From: Phycisphaerae bacterium
GTDB lineage: Bacteria > Planctomycetota > Phycisphaerae > UBA1845
Direction: 5' to 3'
DNA: 32,993 nucleotides
NCBI GenBank assembly: GCA_030429365.1
Contig: JAUIEW010000023.1
Coordinates: 1-32,993 of the forward strand
The position numbers and the translations under genes are program-made. The first letter of the stretch is position 1. Each line of letters starts with the position of its first letter. This document shows, piece by piece, positions 9,712 through 16,806 of this stretch. The notes under the pieces were generated by a model. That model was not told where the DNA came from. It saw only the letters and a program-made list of their open reading frames with translations, and made no database searches.

Positions 9712-10749
9712 ATGACGCCAGGCATTCGGTTTCTTTCAGTACGGTTCGTGGCGGCCATGCTGCTCCTCACGATGATCGCGGGCCTGCCAGCTTCGGCGCA
9801 ACAGATGAACACGCGGGGGATGCGTTTGAATCACTACTCCATCAAGAGTGACGAGGCGTATGCAAAAGAGGATTGGGACAAGGCCATTTTCTATCGCGAA
9901 CTGATCGCCAAGATGTCGCCGCTGGACCACGGCAACTATTACAACCTCGCCTGCTGCTATGCGCTCAATGGCGACACCGACAAGGCGTTTGACGCGCTGG
10001 ACAACTCGATTCGATACGGCTGGTGCGATGGCGATCACATCAAGAGCGATACCGACCTGGATTCGTTGCGTGAAGACGATCGATACCCATCCATGCTCGA
10101 TGCCGTCGAGGCGTGCCGAAAAGAAGCACAGTTTGTCTACGAGCCCGCATCGCCAAAGGGGGAAGGTCCCGTTGAACTGCTCGTCGCCCTTTGTGGATAT
10201 GGCAGCAACCCTCGCGAATTCGGCAACGAGTGGATTGCCGTTTCTGACCAGTTGGGCATTCCGGTGATTGCTCTTAAAGGTAACGGTGCGACCAGATCGA
10301 CGTGCGTTTACGGTTGGCACAAGGGGCAGGATCCCAACGACCTGGATGTTGAAGGGACATCCAACCTGATTGACGAAGCAATTAAGGAACGGGGCGTCAA
10401 ACCTGAAAACGTGGTGGTTGTGGGGTTTTCGCAAGGTGGTGCAGTGGCCCTAGAGTTGCTGGGTGACTATCCGGGAAAGTACCGCGGTGTGCTGGCAATT
10501 GCTGGCGGCTATTCGCTGGATGTCTATAGAAAGTGGATCGCCAACGCCAAGGAGGCCAAGTTGCGCGTGGTCATGGTGGCTGGCGAACTTGAAAAGAGGC
10601 GACCGCACAGCCCGCAGACTTTGGAGCAGATCGTCGATGCCGGCGTCAAATTCAAGCTTGAGATATTGCCCATGGAGGGGCACGAGATGCCGAAGGATGG
10701 TGCTGGCATTTTGGTCGATGCGATTCAATTCCTGGCTGAAGATGACTAA
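9712..10749 (+). CDS. Secreted protein with TPR-like N-terminal region fused to an alpha/beta-hydrolase (phospholipase/carboxylesterase-like) domain
   Basis: Signal peptide MTPGIRFLSVRFVAAMLLLTMIAGLPASAQQ; AKEDWDKAIFYRELIAK..YYNLACCYALNGDTDKAFDALDNSI; then VVVVGFSQGGAVALELLGDYPGKYRGVLAIAGG and GHEMPKDG. A GGAG-type RBS lies at about 9701. Confidence 0.8.
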   Translation: MTPGIRFLSVRFVAAMLLLTMIAGLPASAQQMNTRGMRLNHYSIKSDEAYAKEDWDKAIFYRELIAKMSPLDHGNYYNLACCYALNGDTDKAFDALDNSIRYGWCDGDHIKSDTDLDSLREDDRYPSMLDAVEACRKEAQFVYEPASPKGEGPVELLVALCGYGSNPREFGNEWIAVSDQLGIPVIALKGNGATRSTCVYGWHKGQDPNDLDVEGTSNLIDEAIKERGVKPENVVVVGFSQGGAVALELLGDYPGKYRGVLAIAGGYSLDVYRKWIANAKEAKLRVVMVAGELEKRRPHSPQTLEQIVDAGVKFKLEILPMEGHEMPKDGAGILVDAIQFLAEDD

Positions 10750-11609
10750 CCGTTCGCGTGGTTCGTTCGACGCGACGACAGAACACGCTTCATTAGAATG
10801 GTCGCCAAATACGCCCCGGCACAGATCGCGATGGTCGTCGCACCCGGTGGCAACTGGGGGCTGTAACTTAATGCGAGCCCGGCGACGGTCGACAGCATGC
10901 TGATGGCGATCGCGACAACCATCACCTGCCACAAACGCGACATGAAGTGACTCGCAATGGCCGCCGGCAGCGTCAGCAGCGCGATCACCAGCACCAACCC
11001 AACCACCGTCACCAGCACCACAACCGTCAGCGCCACCAGCGACAATAGAAGCAGGTAGTAGAATTCAACGTTCACACCGCGCAATCGCGCGAACTCCGCA
11101 TCGTAGCACACCGCTAGAAACCGATTGTAGAAGATCAGCCCCAACGCCAGCACCACCACATCGAGTGCGGCAACGAGGTATAGGTCGCCGGTTGAAACCA
11201 GCAGAATGTTGCCAAACAGGTAGCTCATCAGGTCTTCGCCGTAACCGGGCGTCCGCGCGATGAACAAAATGCCGATCGCCATGCCGCTGGCCCAAAGCGC
11301 GCTGATGACAGTGTCTTCACGCTGCCTTGCGCGGAGGCTGACGTACCCGATGATGATCGCCGCGATGACCGCAGCCAACACAGCGCCGTGCAGCGGTTGC
11401 AACCACGTCCACCCGACCACGCGGTTGAGATAACGGGCGATGCCCATTCCGCCGAGGGTGCAGTGCGCAATTCCGCCCGCGATGTAGCTGATCCGTCGCG
11501 CGACGACGTAGCTGCCCATCACGCCGCACGCCACGCTAGCGATGACGCCGACGAGCAGGGCGTTTTGGAGAAGTGCGTTTTGCCCGATCGCTTCGACGAA
11601 CTCAATCAC
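10746..11609 (-). CDS. znuB: Metal (zinc/manganese) ABC transporter permease, ZnuB-like
   Basis: ALLQNALLVGVIASVACGVMGSYVVARRISYIAGGIAHCTLGGMGIARYL plus multiple TM helices (ABC-3 family), in an operon with the ATPase and a His-rich SBP. Confidence 0.88.
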   Translation of the reverse strand: MIEFVEAIGQNALLQNALLVGVIASVACGVMGSYVVARRISYIAGGIAHCTLGGMGIARYLNRVVGWTWLQPLHGAVLAAVIAAIIIGYVSLRARQREDTVISALWASGMAIGILFIARTPGYGEDLMSYLFGNILLVSTGDLYLVAALDVVVLALGLIFYNRFLAVCYDAEFARLRGVNVEFYYLLLLSLVALTVVVLVTVVGLVLVIALLTLPAAIASHFMSRLWQVMVVAIAISMLSTVAGLALSYSPQLPPGATTIAICAGAYLATILMKRVLSSRRTNHANG

Positions 11610-12360
11610 AGCACTTCCCCGTTTCCAAGTTGTCCCGGTGAATCAATCGCACTTCGCGCCCGTACATGTCGGTAACCTGCTGATTGGTGAGGTCGCGGGT
11701 GGAATGCGTGTGGACCTTGCGGCTGACGCAGATCGCGGTCTTGAAGTAAAGCGAAACGAAACCGACGTCGTGCGAGACGATGACCACGGTGATGGTTTTG
11801 TTCAACTCGCGAAGTTGATCGTAGAGATCGTCCTGGACGGCTGGGTCGAGGTTGGCCGTCGGTTCGTCGAGGATCAGCAGTTCCGGTTCACCCGCCAGCG
11901 CCCGCGCGATCAACACCCGCTGTCGCTGTCCGCCGGAAAGCGCCCGCAACGGTCGATGGGCCAGGTCCGCCAACCCGACTTCATCGAGCGCGTGCATCGC
12001 GGCTTGTCGATCGGTGGGTTTGTAAGGACCAGCGGCCGACGTGATTCCCAATCGCCCCATGAGCACCACATCGAGCGCGCTGACGGGAAACTCCGGGTCG
12101 AGATGCGAATTCTGAGGCATGTATCCAATGCGCCGGCACGCGCGGTGGGGGGTGTGGCCCAAAACTTCGATCGTTCCCTTTTGCGGTTTGAGAACGCCAA
12201 GCATGAGTTTGACGAGCGTGGATTTACCGCCGCCATTCGGACCGATGACGCCCACAAAGTCGCGGTGGGCAATGGAAAAGCTCGCGTTGTCCACGACCGT
12301 CTCGCGATCGTAGGCAAAACTGACCCCGTCGAACTTGATGGCCAAGTCGGAATCAGTCAT
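11602..12360 (-). CDS. znuC: Metal ABC transporter ATP-binding protein, ZnuC-like
   Basis: GVIGPNGGGKSTLVKLMLGVLKPQKG (Walker A), ALSGGQRQRVLIARALAGEPELLILDEPTANLDP (signature, Walker B). ATG 12360 (MTDSDLAIKFDGVSFAYD) is preferred to the track start at 12507. Confidence 0.92.
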   Translation of the reverse strand: MTDSDLAIKFDGVSFAYDRETVVDNASFSIAHRDFVGVIGPNGGGKSTLVKLMLGVLKPQKGTIEVLGHTPHRACRRIGYMPQNSHLDPEFPVSALDVVLMGRLGITSAAGPYKPTDRQAAMHALDEVGLADLAHRPLRALSGGQRQRVLIARALAGEPELLILDEPTANLDPAVQDDLYDQLRELNKTITVVIVSHDVGFVSLYFKTAICVSRKVHTHSTRDLTNQQVTDMYGREVRLIHRDNLETGKCCD

Positions 12361-13348
12361 TTGAATTTCCGCTGGTGTCAGATGGTGGCACTTGCGACGG
12401 TCCGCCCAGGGCGTCTTTGATCTGCGTTGCGATTTTGCGAAGGTTCTCGACGTAATCTTCGGAAAGGGGGTCGAGGGCAACAATATCTCCATCGATCTGC
12501 GCCGCAACCGAACGAGCCGCCCGTTGCGAGAATTGCGGCTGAACGAAGATCAACTTGATATGCTCACTGCGAGCGCGTTTGACCAATGCGTCCAGGTCCT
12601 TCGCCGTCGGTTCCTTTCCGCCTTGTTCGATGGCGTTTTGCTTGAGTCCATAGGCATTCGCAAAGTAACCCAACGACGGGTGGTAAACGTAAATCGAGCG
12701 CGACTTGAGCGGGGCCAACATCTCGCGAATCTCGGCGTCGACGTCCTCAAGCGATTGAATCAACGCCTTGAGGTTCGCATCGAACACCGGCGCGTCGGCT
12801 GGGCTCAATCGCGACAGTTCCGCGTGAATCGATTTGGCAATCACGATCATAAGCCGCGGGTTCATCCACACGTGCGGGTCGATCTCGTTGCCTTGTTCGT
12901 GATCGTGGTTGTGCGCATCGCCACCTCCATGATCATGGTCGCACGCAAACTCAGCCGGCAATCGTTCCAGGTCGGCTGACACATCCACGACCGGCAAATC
13001 CGGCATCGATGAAGAAACGGTGGAAACGACCTGTTTCTCAAACGGCACACCAACCGCGAACAAACACTTTGAATTGGAAAGCTCGACCATCTGTTTCGAC
13101 GTCGGTTCGTAGGTGGCTGGCGATTGACCGGGCACGAGCAACGTCGAGACAGCCACCCGATCACCACCGACACGCTTCACCGCGAAGGCGACAGGCGGAA
13201 TCGATGCGCACACCTTCAGCGGTGCAGGAGCGTTTGGCGCATCAACCGATGTCGCATCAGCCGACTCGCGCGAAGCATCAGGGCAGCCCGCCGCTGCAAA
13301 TGTGAGCAGAGCGATGGCGATGGCATCACGCAATGACCTTGTGTTCAC
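12353..13348 (-). CDS. znuA: Metal ABC transporter substrate-binding lipoprotein, ZnuA-like with His-rich loop
   Basis: GTG 13348: VNTRSLRDAIAIALLTFAAAGC (lipobox), KVCASIPPVAFAVKRVGGDRVAVSTLLVPGQSPATYEPT, His-rich loop CDHDHGGGDAHNHDHEQ, IDPHVWMNPRLM. Confidence 0.9.
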   Translation of the reverse strand: MNTRSLRDAIAIALLTFAAAGCPDASRESADATSVDAPNAPAPLKVCASIPPVAFAVKRVGGDRVAVSTLLVPGQSPATYEPTSKQMVELSNSKCLFAVGVPFEKQVVSTVSSSMPDLPVVDVSADLERLPAEFACDHDHGGGDAHNHDHEQGNEIDPHVWMNPRLMIVIAKSIHAELSRLSPADAPVFDANLKALIQSLEDVDAEIREMLAPLKSRSIYVYHPSLGYFANAYGLKQNAIEQGGKEPTAKDLDALVKRARSEHIKLIFVQPQFSQRAARSVAAQIDGDIVALDPLSEDYVENLRKIATQIKDALGGPSQVPPSDTSGNSND

Positions 13349-13358
13349 GGTTTGTCCT

Positions 13359-13679
13359 TTACGATCGACGCTCGGTGTCGGAAGCGGACTTGGCATCATG
13401 GACGTGCGACTCGCCGTGGTCTGACTCAAGTGCACAGGTCAGGTGCCATTCGTGGCAGTCACCGCATTCAGCCACCGTATGGTCGACGGCGAAGGCCTCC
13501 CAGTGCGCTTTCTGCTCCGGCGTCAGAATCCCCGCGCCGCTGCAAAGCGGGCAAGTGTTCTCCAGCGCCGAAAGTACTGCTGCCCGAATGAACGCCGACC
13601 GGTTATGCACGCCCCGAAGGGCTTCAACCAGCGAAGGCTCAGCCTTGAACGAAACGATTGCCTGTTTGCCGTTGGGCAT
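13359..13679 (-). CDS. Ribbon-helix-helix (CopG/MetJ-Arc-like) protein with Cys/His-rich C-terminal putative metal-sensing region
   Basis: MPNGKQAIVSFKAEPSLVEALRGVHNRSAFIRAAVLSALENTCPLCSGAGILTPEQKAHWEAFAVDHTVAECGDCHEWHLTCALESDHGESHVHD. RHH-like N-terminus followed by CxxC, CxxC, C and a His tail. It ends 10 nt upstream of the znuA GTG. Confidence 0.75.
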   Translation of the reverse strand: MPNGKQAIVSFKAEPSLVEALRGVHNRSAFIRAAVLSALENTCPLCSGAGILTPEQKAHWEAFAVDHTVAECGDCHEWHLTCALESDHGESHVHDAKSASDTERRS

Positions 13680-13731
13680 CTCAGAAACTCCCAAACAACC
13701 ATAAAACCCGCCCAGCCAGATGCTTGCGGGC

Positions 13732-13750
13732 GGTACTAATATGTATTACC
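13732..13750. promoter_or_regulatory. Imperfect palindrome, candidate operator for the RHH/znu operon
   Basis: GGTACTAATATGTATTACC: outer GGTA/TACC and inner TA/TA pairs are symmetric (GGTAnTA-N5-TAnTACC), about 50 nt upstream of the RHH gene start. Confidence 0.5.
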
Positions 13751-13798
13751 AATCGGCCGATTTGGCAAGGGGCTTTGAAATCAATCGATTTGGCAACG

Positions 13799-13828
13799 TC
13801 TTCATTCCCACGAAAGTGGGAATCCAGG
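13799..13828 (+). repeat. Dispersed palindromic repeat (ATTCCCRCGAAAGYGGGAAT family, dRS3-like)
   Basis: CTTCATTCCCACGAAAGTGGGAATCCAGG: perfect 8-bp stem ATTCCCAC/GTGGGAAT with GAAA loop. A related copy lies at 16761-16790 in inverted orientation. Confidence 0.7.
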
Positions 13829-14414
13829 GGATAGCAGAAGTCAACAAAGGCAAGAAAAGACCCCGGTACCGCGAAGGGCCAAGAAGGAAGTCGCCATAAC
13901 CTCAGAATATGCCAGAAAAGCGAGCCAAACCGTCAACGCCTGAAGCTGCGGGAGGTCGAAAAAGTGCATAAGTAAATGCTGGCCGGTGCGCCGAAGGAGG
14001 ATGATCTTCCGGAATGCGTGGCTCTCACTCGATAGCGCATTAAACACACCGACCAGCCATGACTCGCGGCTATTTTACTGCGAAAACACCACCCATCGAA
14101 GCAAATACCATCGACATATAGCGGACGAACCCAAGACGAAAGCGACCAATCTTTCGCAACAGAATCGAGGCAAACGGCATTTAAAAGAAGCCGACCCTTC
14201 GGTCGCGGAGCCGTCCGGTTGCGACTTTGGCTCGAATGGATACATTCGCCTTTCAGAAGCCCCGTCGCACCCATGGACCCGTCGCACCATTGGACGCCGT
14301 CCATTTTCTCAATTCCATGCATCAGTGGAGAGGTTGACGATCGGAGCTTCGGATTGTTGCGCTTTCAATCAACTTTCACCCACTCTAGTTGGCTTCGCGC
14401 CAGGAGGGACTTTC

Positions 14415-15779
14415 ATGGCCACCATCGGTCGTCGTATTGCGAAATGGGTTCACGAACTTTCTTACGACCAGCTACCCGACAAGACCGTCCATGAGGTCAA
14501 GCGGCGTATTCTTGATTCCATCGGGACGTGCTTGGGTGCGTATCACAGCCGGCCGGCGAAGGTGGCTCGGGCGACGGCGATGGCGGTCTGCGATTCGCGG
14601 GCGGGCATCGTCTGGGGGACGACCCATTCATCAATGCCGAGCCTGGCTGCGTTCGCCAACGGGACGATGGTGCGCTACCTCGATTACAACGACACCTACC
14701 TCAGCCTCGAACCTGCTCACCCGTCGGACAACATTTCGGCGGCAGTCGCGGTGGCGCAGGCCGAAGGGTTGACCGGGCGCGATGCGATTCTTGCGACGGT
14801 GATCGGTTACGAGATTCAGTGTCGGTTGTGCGATGCGGCATCGCTTCGTGCGGGCGGCTGGGATCACGTGACATATGGTGCTCTGAGTACGGCGCTGCTT
14901 TCGGGCAAGCTCTGGGGGCTCGACGAAGATCAGCTTGAACACGTGCTGGGTCTTTCGGGCGTGTGCAACATCACGACGCGTCAGACGCGCACCGGTCAGA
15001 TTTCCGACTGGAAGGCGTGTGCGTTTGCGAATGCGGCGCGCAACGGCGTGTTTGCGGCGAATCTTGCACGTCGCGGTTTGACCGGTCCGCACGAAATCTT
15101 TGAAGGCCCAAAAGGCTTGATGCATCAGCTTAACCTTGGCGGGATCAAGGATGGGCTTGTGCTGGGAGAGAACGGCGACTTCATGATCGACAAGACGTAC
15201 ATCAAATTCTGGCCGGCAGAGTATCACTCGCAGTCGGCGATCGATGCGTGTCTGCAACTTCGCCCGCAAATTGAGGGTAAAACGATTGAGTCGATCCACA
15301 TCGGAAGTTTCGAAGCCGCGGTGAGCATCATCGGATCGGAACCGGAAAAACTCCGCCCAACGTCACGCGAGACGGCCGACCATTCGATGTTCTATTGCTG
15401 TGCGGCGGCTTTGACGGAAGGCGACGTGACGCTGGCGACGTTTGACGATGAGCGTTTGACCGACAAAACGCTGCTCGATCTGATCGACCGGACGAAGATC
15501 GTCGAGGATGCGGAGCTGAACAAGGGGTATCCGAAGGGCATCCCGAACGACATCACGATCACCTGCACCGATGGCACGAAGGTCAACAAGCGGGTGGACT
15601 TCCCACGCGGCCACGCTGAAAATCCGATGACCGACGACGAAGTCTTCGCGAAGTTCTATCGATTGGCCGACGGTGTGATCGCGAAAGACACCGCCGATCA
15701 TCTTGTCGAACAGGTGATGAAGTTCGACACGCTCGACACCGAGGGAATCACCGAGTTGTTCAAGTTCAAGGTGCTGTAG
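14415..15779 (+). CDS. prpD: MmgE/PrpD family protein (2-methylcitrate dehydratase-like)
   Basis: MATIGRRIAKWVHELSYDQLPDKTVHEVKRRILDSIGTCLGAYHSRPAKVARA..., NGTMVRYLDYNDTYLS...HPSDNISAAVAVAQAEGLTGRDAILATVIGYEIQCRLCDAASL. RBS AGGAGGGA precedes ATG 14415; the upstream extension in the track (13986) looks non-coding. Confidence 0.9.
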   Translation: MATIGRRIAKWVHELSYDQLPDKTVHEVKRRILDSIGTCLGAYHSRPAKVARATAMAVCDSRAGIVWGTTHSSMPSLAAFANGTMVRYLDYNDTYLSLEPAHPSDNISAAVAVAQAEGLTGRDAILATVIGYEIQCRLCDAASLRAGGWDHVTYGALSTALLSGKLWGLDEDQLEHVLGLSGVCNITTRQTRTGQISDWKACAFANAARNGVFAANLARRGLTGPHEIFEGPKGLMHQLNLGGIKDGLVLGENGDFMIDKTYIKFWPAEYHSQSAIDACLQLRPQIEGKTIESIHIGSFEAAVSIIGSEPEKLRPTSRETADHSMFYCCAAALTEGDVTLATFDDERLTDKTLLDLIDRTKIVEDAELNKGYPKGIPNDITITCTDGTKVNKRVDFPRGHAENPMTDDEVFAKFYRLADGVIAKDTADHLVEQVMKFDTLDTEGITELFKFKVL

Positions 15780-15782
15780 CTT

Positions 15783-15807
15783 GTAGGGTGGGCACGGCCC
15801 ACCCTAC
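15783..15807. repeat. GTAG-headed palindromic REP-like element
   Basis: GTAGGGTGGGC-ACG-GCCCACCCTAC: perfect 11-bp stem with 3-nt loop, just after the prpD-like stop codon. Confidence 0.7.
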
Positions 15808-15838
15808 GGATTGTTTTTCGTCCTTGAGGGGCAATTGA

Positions 15839-16693
15839 ATGATTGAACATGCCGCACGGTCGAAGCGGTTGCGGACGCTGATTGATGAAGGCGTCGTGAT
15901 GATGCCGGGGGCGTTTAACGCGTTGTCGGCTCGGATGATTGAACGGGCGCAGTTTGACGCCCTTTATCTGTCCGGTGCGGTGTTGGCGAATTCGGTGGGT
16001 GGTTTGCCGGATGTTGGCGTGATGACGCTGACGGAAGCCCGCGATCATGCCGACCGGGTGGCGCGTTCGTGTTCATTGCCGATTCTGATGGATGCGGACA
16101 CCGGTTATGGCGGTGCGGACAACGCGGCCCACTGCGTGCGGATTCTCGAATCGGTGGGCGTGAGCGGGATTCACCTGGAGGATCAGGAGTTTCCCAAGCG
16201 CTGCGGTCATCTCGACGGCAAGCGACTGGTGCCGGCTGACGAATTCTGCGTGAAGATCGAGTCAGCGGCGAAGGCCAAGACGAACAAGGATTTTCTGATC
16301 CTCGCCCGCACCGATGCGCGAAGTGTTTCGGGATATGACGAAGCCGTCAAACGCGCCCACATGTATCTCGAAGCAGGGGCGGATGGCATTTTCCCGGAAG
16401 CGCTGCAGGATCTCGACGAGTTCGCCCGTTTCGCCCGCGATGTGGACACGGTGCTGCTCGCGAACTGCACCGAGTTCGGCAAGAGCCCGCTGCCACCCGC
16501 CAAGGAACTGGGCGACATGGGTTACAACATCGTGATCTACCCGGTGACACTTCAGCGGTTGGTCATGCATACGGTCAAAGAATCGCTGGCCGTCATCAAA
16601 CAGACCGGCACGCAGGCGAGTCTGGTGGAGAACATGCAGACGCGTCAGGAGCTATACGACGTGCTCGGTTACGATCCAAACACATCGAAGTAG
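15839..16693 (+). CDS. prpB: Isocitrate lyase/PEP mutase family protein, methylisocitrate lyase-like
   Basis: MMPGAFNALSARMIERAQFDALYLSGAVLANSVGGLPDVGVMTLTEA, PILMDADTGYGGADN, GIHLEDQEFPKRCGHLDGKRLVP (KRCGH), ARTDARSVSGYDEAVKRAHMYLEAGADGIFPEA, NCTEFGKSPL. Confidence 0.88.
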   Translation: MIEHAARSKRLRTLIDEGVVMMPGAFNALSARMIERAQFDALYLSGAVLANSVGGLPDVGVMTLTEARDHADRVARSCSLPILMDADTGYGGADNAAHCVRILESVGVSGIHLEDQEFPKRCGHLDGKRLVPADEFCVKIESAAKAKTNKDFLILARTDARSVSGYDEAVKRAHMYLEAGADGIFPEALQDLDEFARFARDVDTVLLANCTEFGKSPLPPAKELGDMGYNIVIYPVTLQRLVMHTVKESLAVIKQTGTQASLVENMQTRQELYDVLGYDPNTSK

Positions 16694-16758
16694 GGTCCGC
16701 TGTGCGGACCAAATCGCGACAATATCAAACACAAATTGGTCCGCACAGCGGACCCTAC
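16690..16758. repeat. Inverted pair of GTAG-headed REP-like units (BIME-like)
   Basis: Left arm GTAGGGTCCGCTGTGCGGACCAA (16690-16712) and right arm TTGGTCCGCACAGCGGACCCTAC (16736-16758) are exact reverse complements separated by 23 nt. Each arm also folds on itself (GGTCCGC-TGT-GCGGACC). Confidence 0.8.
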
Positions 16759-16760
16759 GT

Positions 16761-16790
16761 TCTGGATTCTCGCTTTCGCAGGAATGACGG
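16761..16790 (-). repeat. Dispersed palindromic repeat, second copy of the 13799-13828 family
   Basis: The reverse complement reads CCGTCATTCCTGCGAAAGCGAGAATCCAGA, matching the family (TCATTCCyrCGAAAGyGrGAATCCAG). It encodes the familiar spurious peptide SFLRKRESR in the minus-strand ORF. Confidence 0.65.
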
Positions 16791-16806
16791 CTGGGCGGAA
16801 GTCTCC

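Noticed and set aside
14261-14294. 17-bp tandem duplication CCCGTCGCACCCATGGA / CCCGTCGCACCATTGGA
   Set aside because: Only two imperfect units in intergenic DNA; not enough to call a functional repeat.
13841-14414. Possible remnant gene in the ~700-bp gap upstream of prpD (several 60-130 aa ORFs, and the 13986 extension of prpD)
   Set aside because: Translations are Cys/Ser/Arg-rich without domains and the strong RBS at about 14402 supports ATG 14415; treated as intergenic.
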